Part shown: piece by piece, positions 39,355-50,072 of the stretch | How positions within the stretch are numbered: position 1 is the first letter of the stretch | How the letters are laid out: each line of letters begins with the position of its first letter | NCBI GenBank assembly: GCA_947396885.1 | Contig: OX377203.1 | Location: forward strand, 11,776,263 to 11,840,262 | DNA: 64,000 nt | From: Heligmosomoides polygyrus polygyrus | Taxonomy: Eukaryota > Nematoda > Chromadorea > Rhabditida > Heligmosomidae | Reading direction: 5' to 3' | Notes under the pieces: generated by a model | Database searches by the model: none | Told to the model about the DNA's origin: nothing | The model's input: the letters and a program-made list of their open reading frames with translations, nothing else | Position numbers and translations under genes: made by a program

Positions 39355-42300
39355 ATACTACTGCTATTCTCTTCTACTACTACTATTCCTATTACTATTG
39401 CTACTAGTTAATTTTCCTATTATTATGAGTTTATTTGTGGACTTTGTCCGACGATAGGCAGGTTTTTCCTTTTTATTACACTTGTGGCCTCTCTTCCTTA
39501 CTGAAAAGTTCCGGGAGGGACCGTATGCCTTTATAAACTACCTTTTCTATTATCCGTCTAAGGGAAGAACGAAATGGCTAATAGCCTATTTCCTCCTTTT
39601 TTAGTACTGTAGGAGGTAGCGGGGATTTTCATAGTAGCGCATTGTAATGTAGTATTGGCGTAGCATTCCTATATACCATCAGAACATTCCATTTGCTAAT
39701 CCGTCTCTATTTAAGGACCACCACTGCGCATACGGGGCAAGAAGGAAGAGGTCCGTGTCACAATACCGATCCAGGGCACGGCTCGCACTACGACCTCGGG
39801 CTCCAGTGCTCTTCCGGGCTTATGCCCAGCTATCTGACTCCAACAACGACGCAATCACTAGTTCTACAATCTATTCTGATCGATTACGGAAAATCGTTAT
39901 AATAAACGTCGTTCGGTAATCGTGTTCTACACTGTACTGTATTATGTACAGAGTTCAGGATTCGGGTGGTGCACAATGTTGTTCAAAAAGTTTGGTTTCC
40001 GAAATTCTTTCTTTTAGTACATTCCACAACTACAAACATCATTATTATCTACAACGTACATTTTGCTATTGTTTAATTATGTATTTACGAAGCTTGTTGT
40101 ATGTTATTTATCTCCAAGTATCAATTCTTTATTAGCATAATCCGATTTAACAAACACTGAAGTTTAGAAATGAAGGACTCTAACATTTACCACTTTGAAC
40201 TCAAATTCGATGGTGGTTTAACGCAAAGGCTCAAAACAATACAAGAAATATGAGGCAGTGGGCTAAAAGTGCTGCCAAATAGGCAGAGCGCCTTCAGAAA
40301 TTCAGACATGGTTTAGCTAAGGTGATTCACACATACCGAGCCGGAGGCTGTGAAGAAAGTAATTAGACCTATTACGATGAACGGTCAACAGAAGAACGCG
40401 GAAAGGTATAGCTATTGCTATAGATTTTCTGCACGACACGAGGTTTGGAGTGGCTCTTACCTACGCGTTCATTTATGCTTCCTTTACGTGCCAGAAGAAC
40501 AAGAAGGCTGCCTGTAGTAAGGCGATACAAGACTAATCGTACATTTCACGAAAAGGATACTGCGCTGGTGGAGGATGATTGCCCTTCTGGGAAGCTGGCT
40601 GATGACCGGGGGGGTAGATGTAATCTTCCTCGGAGATGTACGCGTCGCGCGTATCGTCCATTGTCTCGTCTTCACCCGGATGCAGTTCTGCTAGGTTGTA
40701 CACTTCATCCCCAAGAGGCCTCTTAGACGGTCTGATGATCAGCGCTGAAATTAAGTTATATGGAAGGAAGAGCTGCTCTGGAAGCTTCTTCTATCCAGAG
40801 GTTCACTTCCCCTAGCTCTATTATATAAGAAATCATGATAAAAACAAAACATCCAGTTTCCCAATGACTTATTAAATACTATTGAAACACTTCACTCAAG
40901 CTACCACCCCTTCATGGACTAGTTACTGTTTGTTTCTTATAACTAATCACCTCCTGCCGTTAGAATCGCGGGTTGATGTAGAGGTTTGCGGGGGGGGGGG
41001 CAGACATGCCGCGCGAACCTCCAGGATGTCGCGCACGGTGCGCGACGAAATTGGACGAGTTGTCGAGGTCCGAGTGCTTCTGACAGAGACGGCTAGTGAC
41101 GTCAGTAGCCGCGTCTTGCTGCAGGGCGCGCTAGAGTGCGAAAGGGTGTGTCGGCGACGTCGACCGCGCAGAAGAAGGAAAGAGACATGGGATGAGGATG
41201 AGACAGTCTGATGCCCTTGGTAGGAAAGTGGGAGCATTTGTTAACAAAGTGCGATTGGAAACTCAGTCTGATTTAAGTGAATGAAGGGAAACGGCGAAGG
41301 ACCTGGTGAGTAAAATTCAAAGCAACAATTGTGGTGGTTATTATAATAACGAGAAGTCTCTGAAATAAGTGCTTGTAAGTTTCAATTATGGGGAGGGTTA
41401 GGGCGAAAACTTGATTTCTCCCCTCCACGTTCCCTGAATTGGTAATTGTTTACCTCTACAAGGAAAAAAACTAAAGGCGTATATAAGTCGTGGGTTGCGA
41501 ACTGTATAAAGCTTGAATTACAACATAAACAGAGGAAAGGTCGGAAGAAGTCGGGAAAAAGTGCGATCGATATAAGATTTTCAATAATCGGTGGAGAGTA
41601 ATTTTGTAAGGGAGAGAACAGCATGGAATAGCTACCAAAGAGAGCCTTTACTGTTCACGGCGCCTTTTCCACGGGATCTCCATCGTGTCATATCCCTTCG
41701 GCGTTTTGCGTCCAGTCGGGAAGCTTAAACACTGGTGAAATTTCATGCTCCGCGGCTAACCATGGGTCACCGAGCGCACGTCCGCGTTTCAACGCCGCAA
41801 CGTCGCATGTGGCTAGCGCGCGACGTCGCGTTGGGGTTGCGTTCTGGAGCCGGTTCGCGGGATACTGTACCGTGCGGTTACTGCCGTTGCGTTGTGGATC
41901 GTGTCGGCATCCACGTGGACTTTCGATTGATGCGTAATCCCCACTGAGCAACGAGAGCGGTTTGAGCACGAGCAGCTTGGGCGGGTTTTATCCTTCCTAG
42001 AGGTGTCTATAGGTTTGCGCGCTCAGTGGCAGAAACGAGCTCCGATAACAACGACTTGATGTGCAGGTTTGGGGATACTGTAGCAAGCGCGCGGAGACAT
42101 TCAAACGGCAGTAGGTGTTTAGTTATAATTGCTATCTTTACTGTTCGAATGTTAGGTGAATGCGGCTATGTTGTAAAGATCGAGTAGCATATATCTAGTG
42201 TCTCTTTAGATGTAATCTTTTCGATTACTGTAGGAACTGTTCTTGGTAATACTGCAGGTTATGAAAAGGGTGAAGAAGACGCAAATAGGGTCGGAGAGGA

Positions 42301-42760
42301 GGGGGAGTCAGAATGTCAGCCCTAGAAAACGGTTTCTGCTGTACGTACGAAACCGGGTGTTTTTTTTGCAGCACTGGGCATACCCATGTGATCTTTACTC
42401 ATACCCAGGCGTACAACCACTGAGTAGGGGTGACCCCGCCCGTCACCCCGCCCCCTCTCCCGCGGTGCCGCTTAAAGGGTAAACCATTCTTTCGAGACTC
42501 TTGCGTCGTTATTTCTTTTGAAGTTAAAGCTGCAACTCACGTAATCCGAGGGCGAAAAATGTGAGGACCACAGCAGCAATTGCGCCGCCTATCTGCACTT
42601 TTCGAGGGTATTCTCGAAATTCATTCCACAACGCTAATAATGCGAACACAGGTTCTGGCAGCATGGAGACTAGCACAATAAGTGAGCGATGCTTACTCTA
42701 GGCAAGCTTTCTTGACGATAAGATAAGATAAAAGATAGCGAAAAGGAACGTGTAGCCAAC
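39355..42760. other. No gene recognised; mixed low-complexity DNA
   Basis: CTACTATTA-type microsatellite traces flank the mariner (38400-38450 and 39355-39410). Short frames at 40445-40726, 40882-41237, 41688-41969 and 42243-42482 are mutual shadows on both strands and match no family. Homopolymers occur at 40990-40998 (G) and 42361-42369 (T). No splice-supported exon or RNA gene was found. Confidence 0.35.
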
Positions 42761-42927
42761 CTGGGGCCGGATTCATCAACGACTAACCCGCGGGTATAAG
42801 GGGGAGAGATACCCACAATGAAGCCTGCGTCTCTGACTCTTGCATTATCTCTGCCTGACTCTTATCTTATCTCTACCCCTTATCACCCGAATACCCACGA
42901 CTTAATTGTTGATGAATCCGGCCTCAG
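42761..42927. mobile_element. GGATTCATCAA-family MITE
   Basis: The ends CTGGGGCCGGATTCATCAAC and GTTGATGAATCCGGCCTCAG are inverted. The core AGAGATACCCACAATGAAGC and TCTTATCTTATCTCTACCCC is shared with the copies at 2.1, 10.0 and 10.4 kb. The ACCCGCGGGTATA arm is well preserved. Confidence 0.75.
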
Positions 42928-43016
42928 GACTATCCAACGCATGGTGTCCTAATTTGCCGGTCACAAAATGTTGGTAAACTATTGGTGATCACTATCAAAC
43001 CACCGTCATCCTCACC

Positions 43017-43651
43017 TAAGGCGTTCCTACACTTTCGCGGCAAGGCAGCACGCGGCAGGCGGAAAAACCGTCCGTAGTGGTGGAAGGAAGATGAAACGCG
43101 GCACTCATCCTCAGTTTTGCCGCCCCACTCCATCTTCAACGCGATTTCATTATCATTATCATTATCATTACCAGTTTCCATTCCGATCCTCGCCACGATC
43201 AGCGAGAGCCCAGACAAAACCCTGTCGACAGCAAAGCGGCAGCAGCGGCAAGTTTCACTCGGTAAAGGCCTCCACACATTTCTGCGGCAAGGCGGCGGCC
43301 CTATCCTTAACCATAGGGCAGGGAGGCAGAGCCTACTGCCAGCGGCAAACAGCGGCGAGCGTTGCCATGTCGCAACTACGGTAAGCGGCGGCGGCGGTGC
43401 CGCAAGTGCGGCAGGTGCAATAATGATTCACATCATTATTATTGACTATCTGCACTCTAGCCTTTTGCGACAAGGAGCGGCCCAAAGCAAATAGCAGCAG
43501 TAGGTTCCGACTGGAAATGCAGTATCTCGACGCTCCGTCCCTTTGCCGTTTGCCACCAGCAAGACTCGATGTGCGTCAGCCACGCGATTCACGCGTTTTG
43601 CCGCATTTTTGCCTGCCCCACCGCCTGCCGCAAAAGTGTGCGAAGGCCTTA
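43017..43651. repeat. GC-rich foldback element
   Basis: The left end TAAGGCGTTCCTACACTTTC and next GCGGCAAGGCAG are inverted at the right (CTGCCGCAAAAGTGTGCG, AAGGCCTTA). Inside, ACTCGGTAAAGGCCTCCACA and TTAACCATAGGGCAGGGA repeat the termini of the related elements at 53950-54310 and 44676-47510. An ATTATC microsatellite lies at 43147-43173. The plus-strand frames here are repeat-derived. Confidence 0.55.
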
Positions 43652-43801
43652 AGTTTTGCCGCTTCTAGCGAAAAGATCCCACATCTGCTATTCTCTTTCA
43701 CCATTTGGAATTATTTATAAAATGTACGCTGACAATATCTAGATCTATAAAACCATTTAAAGTGGAGATGACTTATCTTCAATTTAGGAAGCAGTCGACA
43801 A

Positions 43802-44547
43802 TATAGATTCCTAGGCTGATAAATGGGAACTGCCTCTAGCAGCGGGAAAATCTAAATGCTTTGCCATTGGAACAAAGCTGTCGAAACCCCATCTTGCAAG
43901 CTAAGAAGTGCTACATTGGAAACAACTGCTGACGTTCGTAAAATTGGCTTCCTAATATCTAAAGACCTCAGTTCTGATTTGCATTATAAAGCATTGGTGA
44001 AGAAAGCTAACCACCGCATCGACAACCTTTTTAAAAGCGTCGAAGAGCAGAGCAGAGATTCTCAAATATTTTTGCAGGCATACAAGACATAGTGAGACCC
44101 ATGGTAGAGTGTGGAACAACAGTTTTCAATCCTTCGAAGCGAAAATACATTCTTCTTTTAGAAAATGTTCAGAATGGTTTCACTCATAAGCGGATGATGA
44201 GGAGGTACGGGAATAGATATTATCAGATGCCAAATGGTGCTGAGAGAGCTGAGATATTAGGTTTATCAAGCCTTTTCATCAAATGGAAAAGAACAGACCT
44301 CCTCATTATGTTTAAAATACTCACAGGTAGGGTTTCTATAAGTCCAGTCAGCTGTTTTGGTCCTAGGCTAACAAAAAACATAAGAGGGAAGCTTAGACTT
44401 TATGTTTCGGTGGCAAAATCGCGAGCCCGAGCAAGCTTTTTCACCTGCATAAATTTTAGGGAGTTCAACCAGATTTTGAGCACAAAACAGGAGGTTTTAC
44501 GTCTATCCCTACATGGTTTTAAGAAGCCGCTTTTACATGTACAATGA
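43802..44547 (+). pseudogene. CR1-like reverse transcriptase fragment (thumb to C-terminus)
   Basis: Read across two frames: KWELPLAAGKSKCFAIGTK, then (frameshift) VRKIGFLISKDLSSDLHYK and ALVKKANHRIDNLFKSV, then VRPMVECGTTVFNPSKRKY, LLENVQNGFTHKRMM and AEILGLSSLFIKWKRTDLLI. This order (W.L.....K, DLGV-like, KKAN.RI..L, VRP..EYG..VWNP, E.VQ..FT, LGL.SL..RR) is the classic CR1/jockey region downstream of the catalytic YADD. The catalytic part is missing and there are stops, so it is a dead 5'-truncated copy. An (AAATA)n tail follows at 44626-44662. Confidence 0.85.
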
Positions 44548-45667
44548 GTGTCTTCAGCTGTATTTATTTGCTTTTTGAATTTGTGGGTTTTTATTCTATC
44601 ATTGCATTTCACGCGTGGTCCATGTCATGAATAAATAGATAAATAAAATAAATAAATAAATCCCTGCGTCTCTTCCCATGATTAAAGATGGAGTTGCCGC
44701 GTTACCGCAAGTGTGCTGAGGTCTTTACACACATGTCCGCAATCTCTGGTGACTGTTTTCTATAGAGAAAAACATAGAAAAAGAAAATAGAGTATTACAT
44801 GCGTCTCTTCGAAAGTCGAAAGGGCACTACAGACCTATTGTTCTTAGCGTTCGAAAAGCCTAACTTAAAGCCCAAAAGAACTACTGACGAAAATGTGAGT
44901 GAAGAAGGCTTGCACGTTTCTTCTTTGCAGACGCTGATGAAACAGCACAGCCTATCAAGAGTGTACTGATACTGATGAGGAGTAAGGTCTTTGTTATACC
45001 ATCGCTCACCCCGAGTGACGCCCAATGATATGCTCCCCTATCGATCGTGCTGAGGGACGCGATCGATATGGGAGCATATCATTGGGCGTCGCTCGGGGCG
45101 AGCGATGGTATAACAAAGGCCTTACTCCTCATCAGTATCAGTACACTCTTGATAGGCTGTACTGTTTCATTAGCGCCTGCAAAGAAAAAACGTAACACAC
45201 GCAGTGCAAGACGGCAGGCCTCCTTCACTCACGTTTTCGTCAGTAGTTCTTTTGGGCTTTAATTTAGGCTTTTCGAACGCAAAGAACAATGGGTCTGCAG
45301 TGCCCTTTCGACTTCCGAAGAGACACATGGGCACTAGTTAAAAGTTCCGACTCCACCGACAAGACTTCGGTCGAAATTTTTTTTTTCGCTGAAACTTTGT
45401 CTAGGGGGGTTATTTGGGGTGCTGATCACGAATCTGACATCGATTTTTCACGATTCGGGCGGAGACCACCCATACCGTTAACATGGGTGGTCCAGGCAGG
45501 GTCACCGATTTCGCTGAAACTTCGTCTAGGGGGGTTATTTGGGGTGCTGATCACGAATCTGACATCTGTTTTTCACGATTGGGCGGGATAATATAGATAC
45601 AGGGAGGCACAGGAATACATTCTTAAAGTTTCTGCCGGTAACGGCAGGTAGAGGTTGGTATGGGTAA

Positions 45668-45765
45668 GGCGCCTTTTATACTTGCGCCGCCGTGCGGCGC
45701 GGCGTGATGGTCGGCATAGCTATCGATTTTTCGCGCCGCTCGGCGGCGGGAGTATAAAAGGCACC
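45668..45765. mobile_element. 98-bp palindromic MITE nested in the Merlin element
   Basis: GGCGCCTTTTATACTTGCGC, CGCCG and their complements form a near-perfect palindrome ending GAGTATAAAAGGCACC. TAA flanks both sides (45665-45667 and 45766-45768). It inserted in the leader upstream of the transposase frame and is the relative of the MITE at 7419-7536. Confidence 0.75.
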
Positions 45766-45818
45766 TAAGTGGTCGGTTATCGAGTTACGAAATCCGCGAT
45801 ATTGGCAGAAAAAAGAAA

Positions 45819-46799
45819 ATGAGTGACTGCTGCTTCGACTCGTTCGTTGAATACGCTACAATCATGGCTCTTCGAGCTCTCCAAAGGAATCGACGTCAAG
45901 CCGAACTGTGTGACTTCAGGTTGAAGGATTTGTACGAAAAGCTTGACCTGGATAGCTCTGCTTTCCAAGAATGGTTGAGAAGTATGGGATTGTTACCGAC
46001 GCCTCTCTGTCCCATTTGAAATGACTCGATGACACTTACTCAGACGGCAGACAGAATGTGTCGCAGTGGACGATCCGCAGGAACAACTCCTTCTGTAGCT
46101 ATTACGAAGGGATCGTTTTTTGATCGCACTGTCCTGACGGAGGGAAAAATTTTCGCTTTATCCTACTTCTGGCTGCAGGAGATTTGAACGCAGGCATTTA
46201 AGGAATATGAACTGGAAGTTAGTCATCCAACTGTCATCCAATGGGAACAGTACTTCCGAGACGTGTGTTGCGAATACTTCCGCAAGAATCGTCCGGTTTT
46301 AGGTGGTTTTGGCCACACGGTAGAAATTGACGAGACGCTTGTTACGAAGCGGAAGTACAACCGAGGACGCTGGGTTCGCAAGCATCAATGGCTCTTCGGC
46401 GGATACGAACGTGGGAGCGGAAGATCCTTCCTGGTTTTGGTGCGTAATCGAGACGCCGGAACGCTTTTGAGGTTGATAACGAGATACATTCGTCCCGGTA
46501 CAACCATAATAAGCGATTCCTGGCGCGCTTACAACCAAATTTCAGCTTTGCCGCAAGGTTACACCTATTTGACCGTGAACCATCAGTTAAACTTCGTCTA
46601 TCCCAGCACAGGAGCTCACACTCAGAACATCGAGTGTCACTGGCAAAAGTTTAAATCGATGGCTAAGCGGAAGTACGGTATCAACAGCCGTAGATATAGA
46701 GACTATTTGAGCGAGTTCCTCTGGAGGCGACAGTTTGGGGATCGAAAAGAGGCAGTGTTCAATTTCTGGGATCAGGTTGCGTCATTGTATCCCTGCTAA
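45819..46799 (+). pseudogene. Merlin transposase (DDE, ISXO2-like), two in-frame TGA codons
   Basis: One frame of 326 codons runs from MSDCCFDSFVEYATIMALRA to FNFWDQVASLYPC and is interrupted only by TGA at 46017-46019 (codon 67) and 46185-46187 (codon 123). The first TGA falls in LCPI[TGA]NDSM, where the family's CPxC zinc-finger cysteine would sit, so it is probably a TGT/TGC-to-TGA change. The catalytic triad is present: D171 (VEIDET), D233 (IISDSW) and E272 (NIECHW). Other family motifs are GRWVRKHQWLFGGYERGSG and YITR/RYIRPGTTI. Strand transfer by a DDE mechanism is the known role. As written the gene cannot yield full-length enzyme without readthrough. Confidence 0.9.
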
Positions 46800-46906
46800 C
46801 CTCCTTTTTTGGCAGAGTATTCCTTGAGGTATGCTTTTCTTGGCTTTTTATTCCTTCACTGATACATTTCGGGTAGTTTTGGTCATTTTTTGGCGCAATA
46901 TTTGTC

Positions 46907-46912
46907 AATAAA
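46907..46912 (+). promoter_or_regulatory. AATAAA polyadenylation signal of the transposase gene
   Basis: AATAAA lies 108 bases after the stop codon of the Merlin transposase frame, and before the right-hand arm. Its position suits 3'-end formation of the transposase mRNA. Confidence 0.45.
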
Positions 46913-46994
46913 AACTCGCCATTGTTTCATTCTCATTGAATCGTTCCACCACCGTACCGCTTCCAGCTCTTCTTTCAAGGTGAGAAATCCTTTA

Positions 46995-47330
46995 TAAGAT
47001 ATTGACGCTTACGGATGTCAGATTCGTGATCAGCACCCCAAATAACCCCCTAGACGAAGTTTCAGCGAAATCGGTGACCCTGCCTGGACCACCCATGTTA
47101 ACGGTATGGGTGGTCTCCGGCCGAATCGTGAAAAACGGATGTCAGATTCGTGATCAGCACCCCAAATAACCCCCCTAGACGATGTTTCAACGAAATCGGT
47201 GACCCTGCCTGGACCACCCATGTTAACGGTATGGGTGGTCTCCGGCCGAATCGTGAAAAACGGATGTCAGATTCGTGATCAGCACCCCAAATAACCCCCT
47301 TAGACAAAGTTTCAGCGAAAAATTTTTTTC
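46995..47330. repeat. 124-125-bp tandem subterminal units of the Merlin right arm
   Basis: CAGCACCCCAAATAACCCCC begins at 47031, 47155 and 47280, spacings of 124 and 125 bases. Each unit also has GAAATCGGTGACCCTGCCTG and CCACCCATGTTAACGGTATG. The left arm has the inverted equivalent with starts about 124 bases apart (45421 and 45545). The GTTAACGGTATGGGTGG segment pairs with the preceding CCACCCATGTTAAC, giving each unit its own hairpin. Confidence 0.85.
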
Positions 47331-47529
47331 GACCGAAGTCTTGTCGGTGGAGTCGGAACTTTTAACTAGTGCCGACACATGTACTACTATATATTCTTCA
47401 TTCTATGTTTTTCTCTACAGAAAACAGTCATCAGAGATTGTGGGCATGTGTGTAAATGCCTCGGCGCACTTGCGGTAACGCGGCAGCCCCATCTTTAATC
47501 ATGGGAAGTATCACTCAGTCTCACTCGAC

Positions 47530-48345
47530 TATCAGTACACTCTTGATAGGCTGTGCTGTTTCATCAGCATCTGCAAAGAAGAAACGTGCAAGCCTTCTTC
47601 ACTCACATTTTCGTCAGTAGTTCTTTTGGGCTTTAAGTTAGGCTTTTCGAACGCTAAGAACAATAGGTCTGTAGTGCCCTTTCGACTTTCGAAGAGACGC
47701 ATGTAATACTCTATTTTCTTTTTCTATGTTTTTCTCTATAGAAAACAGTCACCAGAGATTGCGGACATGTGTGTAAAGACCTCAGCACACTTGCGGTAAC
47801 GCGGCAACTCCATCTTTAATCATGGGAAGAGACGCAGGGATTTATTTATTTATTTTATTTATCTATTTATTCATGACATGGACCACGCGTGAAATGCAAT
47901 GATAGAATAAAAACCCACAAATTCAAAAAGCAAATAAATACAGCTGAAGACACTCATTGTACATGTAAAAGCGGCTTCTTGAAACCATGTAGGAAAAGGC
48001 ATAAGACCTCCTCATTTGTGCTCAAAATGTGGTTGAACTCTCTAAAATTTATGCAGGTGAAAAAGCTTGCTCGGGCTCGCGATTTTGCCACCGAAACATA
48101 AGGTCTAAGCTTCCCTCTTGTGTTCCTTGTTAGTATAGGGCCAAAGAAGCTGATTGGGTTTATAGAAACCCTACCTGTGAGTATTTTAAACATAATGAGG
48201 AGGTTTGTTCTTTTCCATTTGATGAAAAGGCTTGGTAAACCTAATATCTCGGCTTTCTCAGCACCATATGGCATCTGATAATATCTATTCCCGCAGCACC
48301 TCATCATCACCTTACGAGTGAAACTATTCTGAACACTTTCTAAAA
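47530..48345 (-). pseudogene. Inverted second copy of the CR1 tail plus foldback arm
   Basis: The stretch is the reverse complement of about 44160-44970. Starting from the high end it holds the CR1 C-terminus (LLESVQNSFTRKVMM, AEILGLPSLFIKWKRTNLLI, GFKKPLLHVQ and stop at 47954), the (AAATA)n tail (47841-47877), then the foldback arm (CCCATGATTAAAGATGG) down to 47530. Differences from the first copy are scattered, so the duplication is not recent. Positions 47694-47712 preserve the uninterrupted Merlin target (GAAGAGACGCATGTAATAC). Confidence 0.8.
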
Positions 48346-48689
48346 GAAGATCGATATAGGAGCATATCATTAGGCGTCGTTCGGGGTGAGCGGTGGTATA
48401 ACAAAGGCCTAACAGACCTGCCTTGATGAGTATCAACACACTCTTCGTTCCAACTTCAGAATTTCACTCGGTGCCTGCTTGGACTGCATCGCAATCTAAT
48501 AAGGTTTTGGTATTTCTTTAAGCACATTGAAATCTTTATATATTCTTATTTTCTGAATCTGATTAATATTACTATTAGGTGTGGAACTGTGAAAGTTCGT
48601 TTTTTACGAGCTAAAGGAAAATATATTTCCGAATTCTTTTCAACTGATTTTTATTAACTATAATCACCATTATTAGCAACACCATTATT
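48346..48689. other. No gene; fragment of the foldback core then AT-rich DNA
   Basis: GATCGATATAGGAGCATATC and GTGGTATAACAAAGGCCT (48346-48404) are a further partial copy of the 45.06-45.12 kb core. The rest is AT-rich and unassigned. Confidence 0.45.
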
Positions 48690-49666
48690 CCAATTTATAG
48701 GCAGCTTGTGAATTCCTTCGTAAAAAATTTAGGATTTTTCGAGCGATCCATTTATTTTGAACGTCTTCGTGTTTGGTGAAATTCTTCTTCGCTAATCCAT
48801 AAGCCATCGATCAGAACAAGTAACAGATAGATGGTGCAATGTCTGGATTGTACGGCGGGTAGGGTAAAGCTTCCCACTTTATTTCTTCCAAAGCTTCTCT
48901 TATGAATATTCCAACATGAGGCCGAGCATTGTTATGGAGCGATATTGGTCATGTATAGTGGACCATTTTGGTCGTTTCCTGGCTAATTATTGACTCAGGT
49001 GGTTTAGTTGTTCGTTGTAGCGAATAGCTGTCATTGTTTTGTCAGGTTTGAGGAGCTCGTAATACAGAATTCCTTTTTGATCCGCCGAAGTACAGAGCAA
49101 AACTTTTTTTCGTGGACTTCGAGTTTCGGGTTTGACCTTGGTGCCTCTCCTGAATCTGTCTATGAGCGATTCTGCTTCAGGTTGACGCAATACATCCACT
49201 TTTCGTCTCCGGTGATATTAGCCTGTGCAGAAACGAATTCCTTCGTTGCCGTTCGATCAAAAGTTCGCAAATAGTTCTTCAGGTTTCTTGCTGGCATTAC
49301 TTCAGTTGATGTAGCACCAACGTCTTTCCTTCTCAATCTTGCCCATTTCATGCAAACGTTTCGAAACTGCTTGGTGAGTTATACTTAGGGAGTCAGCTAG
49401 CTGTTGTTGTTTGATCGTCATCTTCATCGTGTAAGCTTACATCCTCTTCGAACTGGTAGTCTTCCGCGGTCCTTGTTCTTCAGGCCAAAGTCACCTCCCT
49501 CCTCTAAGTCTTCTGAACCATTCCTGGAAAGCACAGACAGTGATCACATATTGTCTATAGACTTTGGCGATCATGGTATGTACTTCAACGGCGCTTATCT
49601 TCCATTTGCACATAAAACATAATACTTCCTGCAAATGCTCCGTCGATGGCGCCTCGATGGTCATCT
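48690..49666 (-). pseudogene. Mariner transposase relic (irritans/mauritiana-like)
   Basis: Read with frameshifts on the minus strand from MTIEAPSTEHLQ: QQQLADSLSITHQAVSKRLH (HTH), EMGKIEKE, ITGDEKWMYCVNLKQNRS, KGILYYELLKPDKTMTAIRY, SLHNNARPHVGIFIREAL, then PPYNPDIAPSICYLF. The DEKW region with the first Asp is intact. The second catalytic Asp is Asn (HNNARPH) and the third is Ile (PSICY), with several stops. It is dead in catalysis as well as frame. No clear terminal repeats remain. Confidence 0.8.
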
Positions 49667-50070
49667 GTAAAATTGCGGTTAATTTTTATTTTTGGATCTT
49701 TTCGAACAGTTCAAATGGCACTAGATAGCGCATAAAGAAAGATAACAGCCATTTCGTGGAAAAAAAAAATGTCAGACGAAGTGGAATGAGCTTTCATAGT
49801 TGCACAACTAACAATAATACAATATTTAATGTTCGAAATAAAGGCTAAGTGAGAGAGAAACGGAAAGCACGAGTTGCTTTTGATTGCTAATTCCTGAATT
49901 ACATAAGAATTGCTTTGACATTGTGTTCCCTATTGAGTTGTCTCAGCTTTACCTGACTTAATTGCGAGATTCAACTAAAACCCAGATAGAACTTTAGGGA
50001 GTGGTTAAGACGGGATTAGTACCGTCCGCCTCTTTCTGTTCTTCCTTCCTACTCCACGCTGCTGTCATTA
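49667..50070. other. No gene recognised
   Basis: AT-rich DNA between two mariner relics. No terminal repeats or coding sequence could be supported. Confidence 0.4.
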
Positions 50071-50072
50071 TA

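Larger units (their letters stand above)
45330..47373 (+). mobile_element. Merlin DNA transposon (2044 bp) with 8-bp TSD
   Basis: GGCACTAGTTAAAAGTTCC, CGACTCCACCGACAAGACTT and CGGTCG at the left are exactly inverted at the right end. GACACATG is duplicated at 45322-45329 and 47374-47381. The arms contain tandem 124-125-bp units (GATCACGAATCTGACATC and complement): two on the left and three on the right. The interior encodes an IS1595/ISXO2-type transposase. TIRs, 8-bp TSD and transposase class together define a Merlin element. Its arms match the MITEs at 3027, 16185 and 26954. Confidence 0.9.
44676..47510. repeat. Palindromic foldback element hosting the Merlin transposon
   Basis: The left arm (44676-45050) and right arm (45055-45329 continued at 47382-47510) are reverse complements. 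Terminal CTTCCCATGATTAAAGATGG pairs with CCATCTTTAATCATGGGAAG; ATGCGTCTCTTCGAAAGTCG pairs with CGACTTCCGAAGAGACACAT. The core is a smaller palindrome (TAAGGTCTTTGTTATACC ... GGTATAACAAAGGCCTTA) around ATCGATCG. The Merlin insertion splits the right arm. No coding sequence belongs to the foldback itself. Confidence 0.75.

Noticed and set aside
46017..46187. Selenocysteine codons in the transposase
   Set aside because: No reason or SECIS evidence; the first TGA most simply replaces a zinc-finger cysteine codon by mutation.
45289..47307. Conserved short peptides with GVIWGADHESDI on both sides of the Merlin element
   Set aside because: They read the non-coding tandem arm units; the peptide recurs because the DNA repeats, and it is present in MITEs with no gene.
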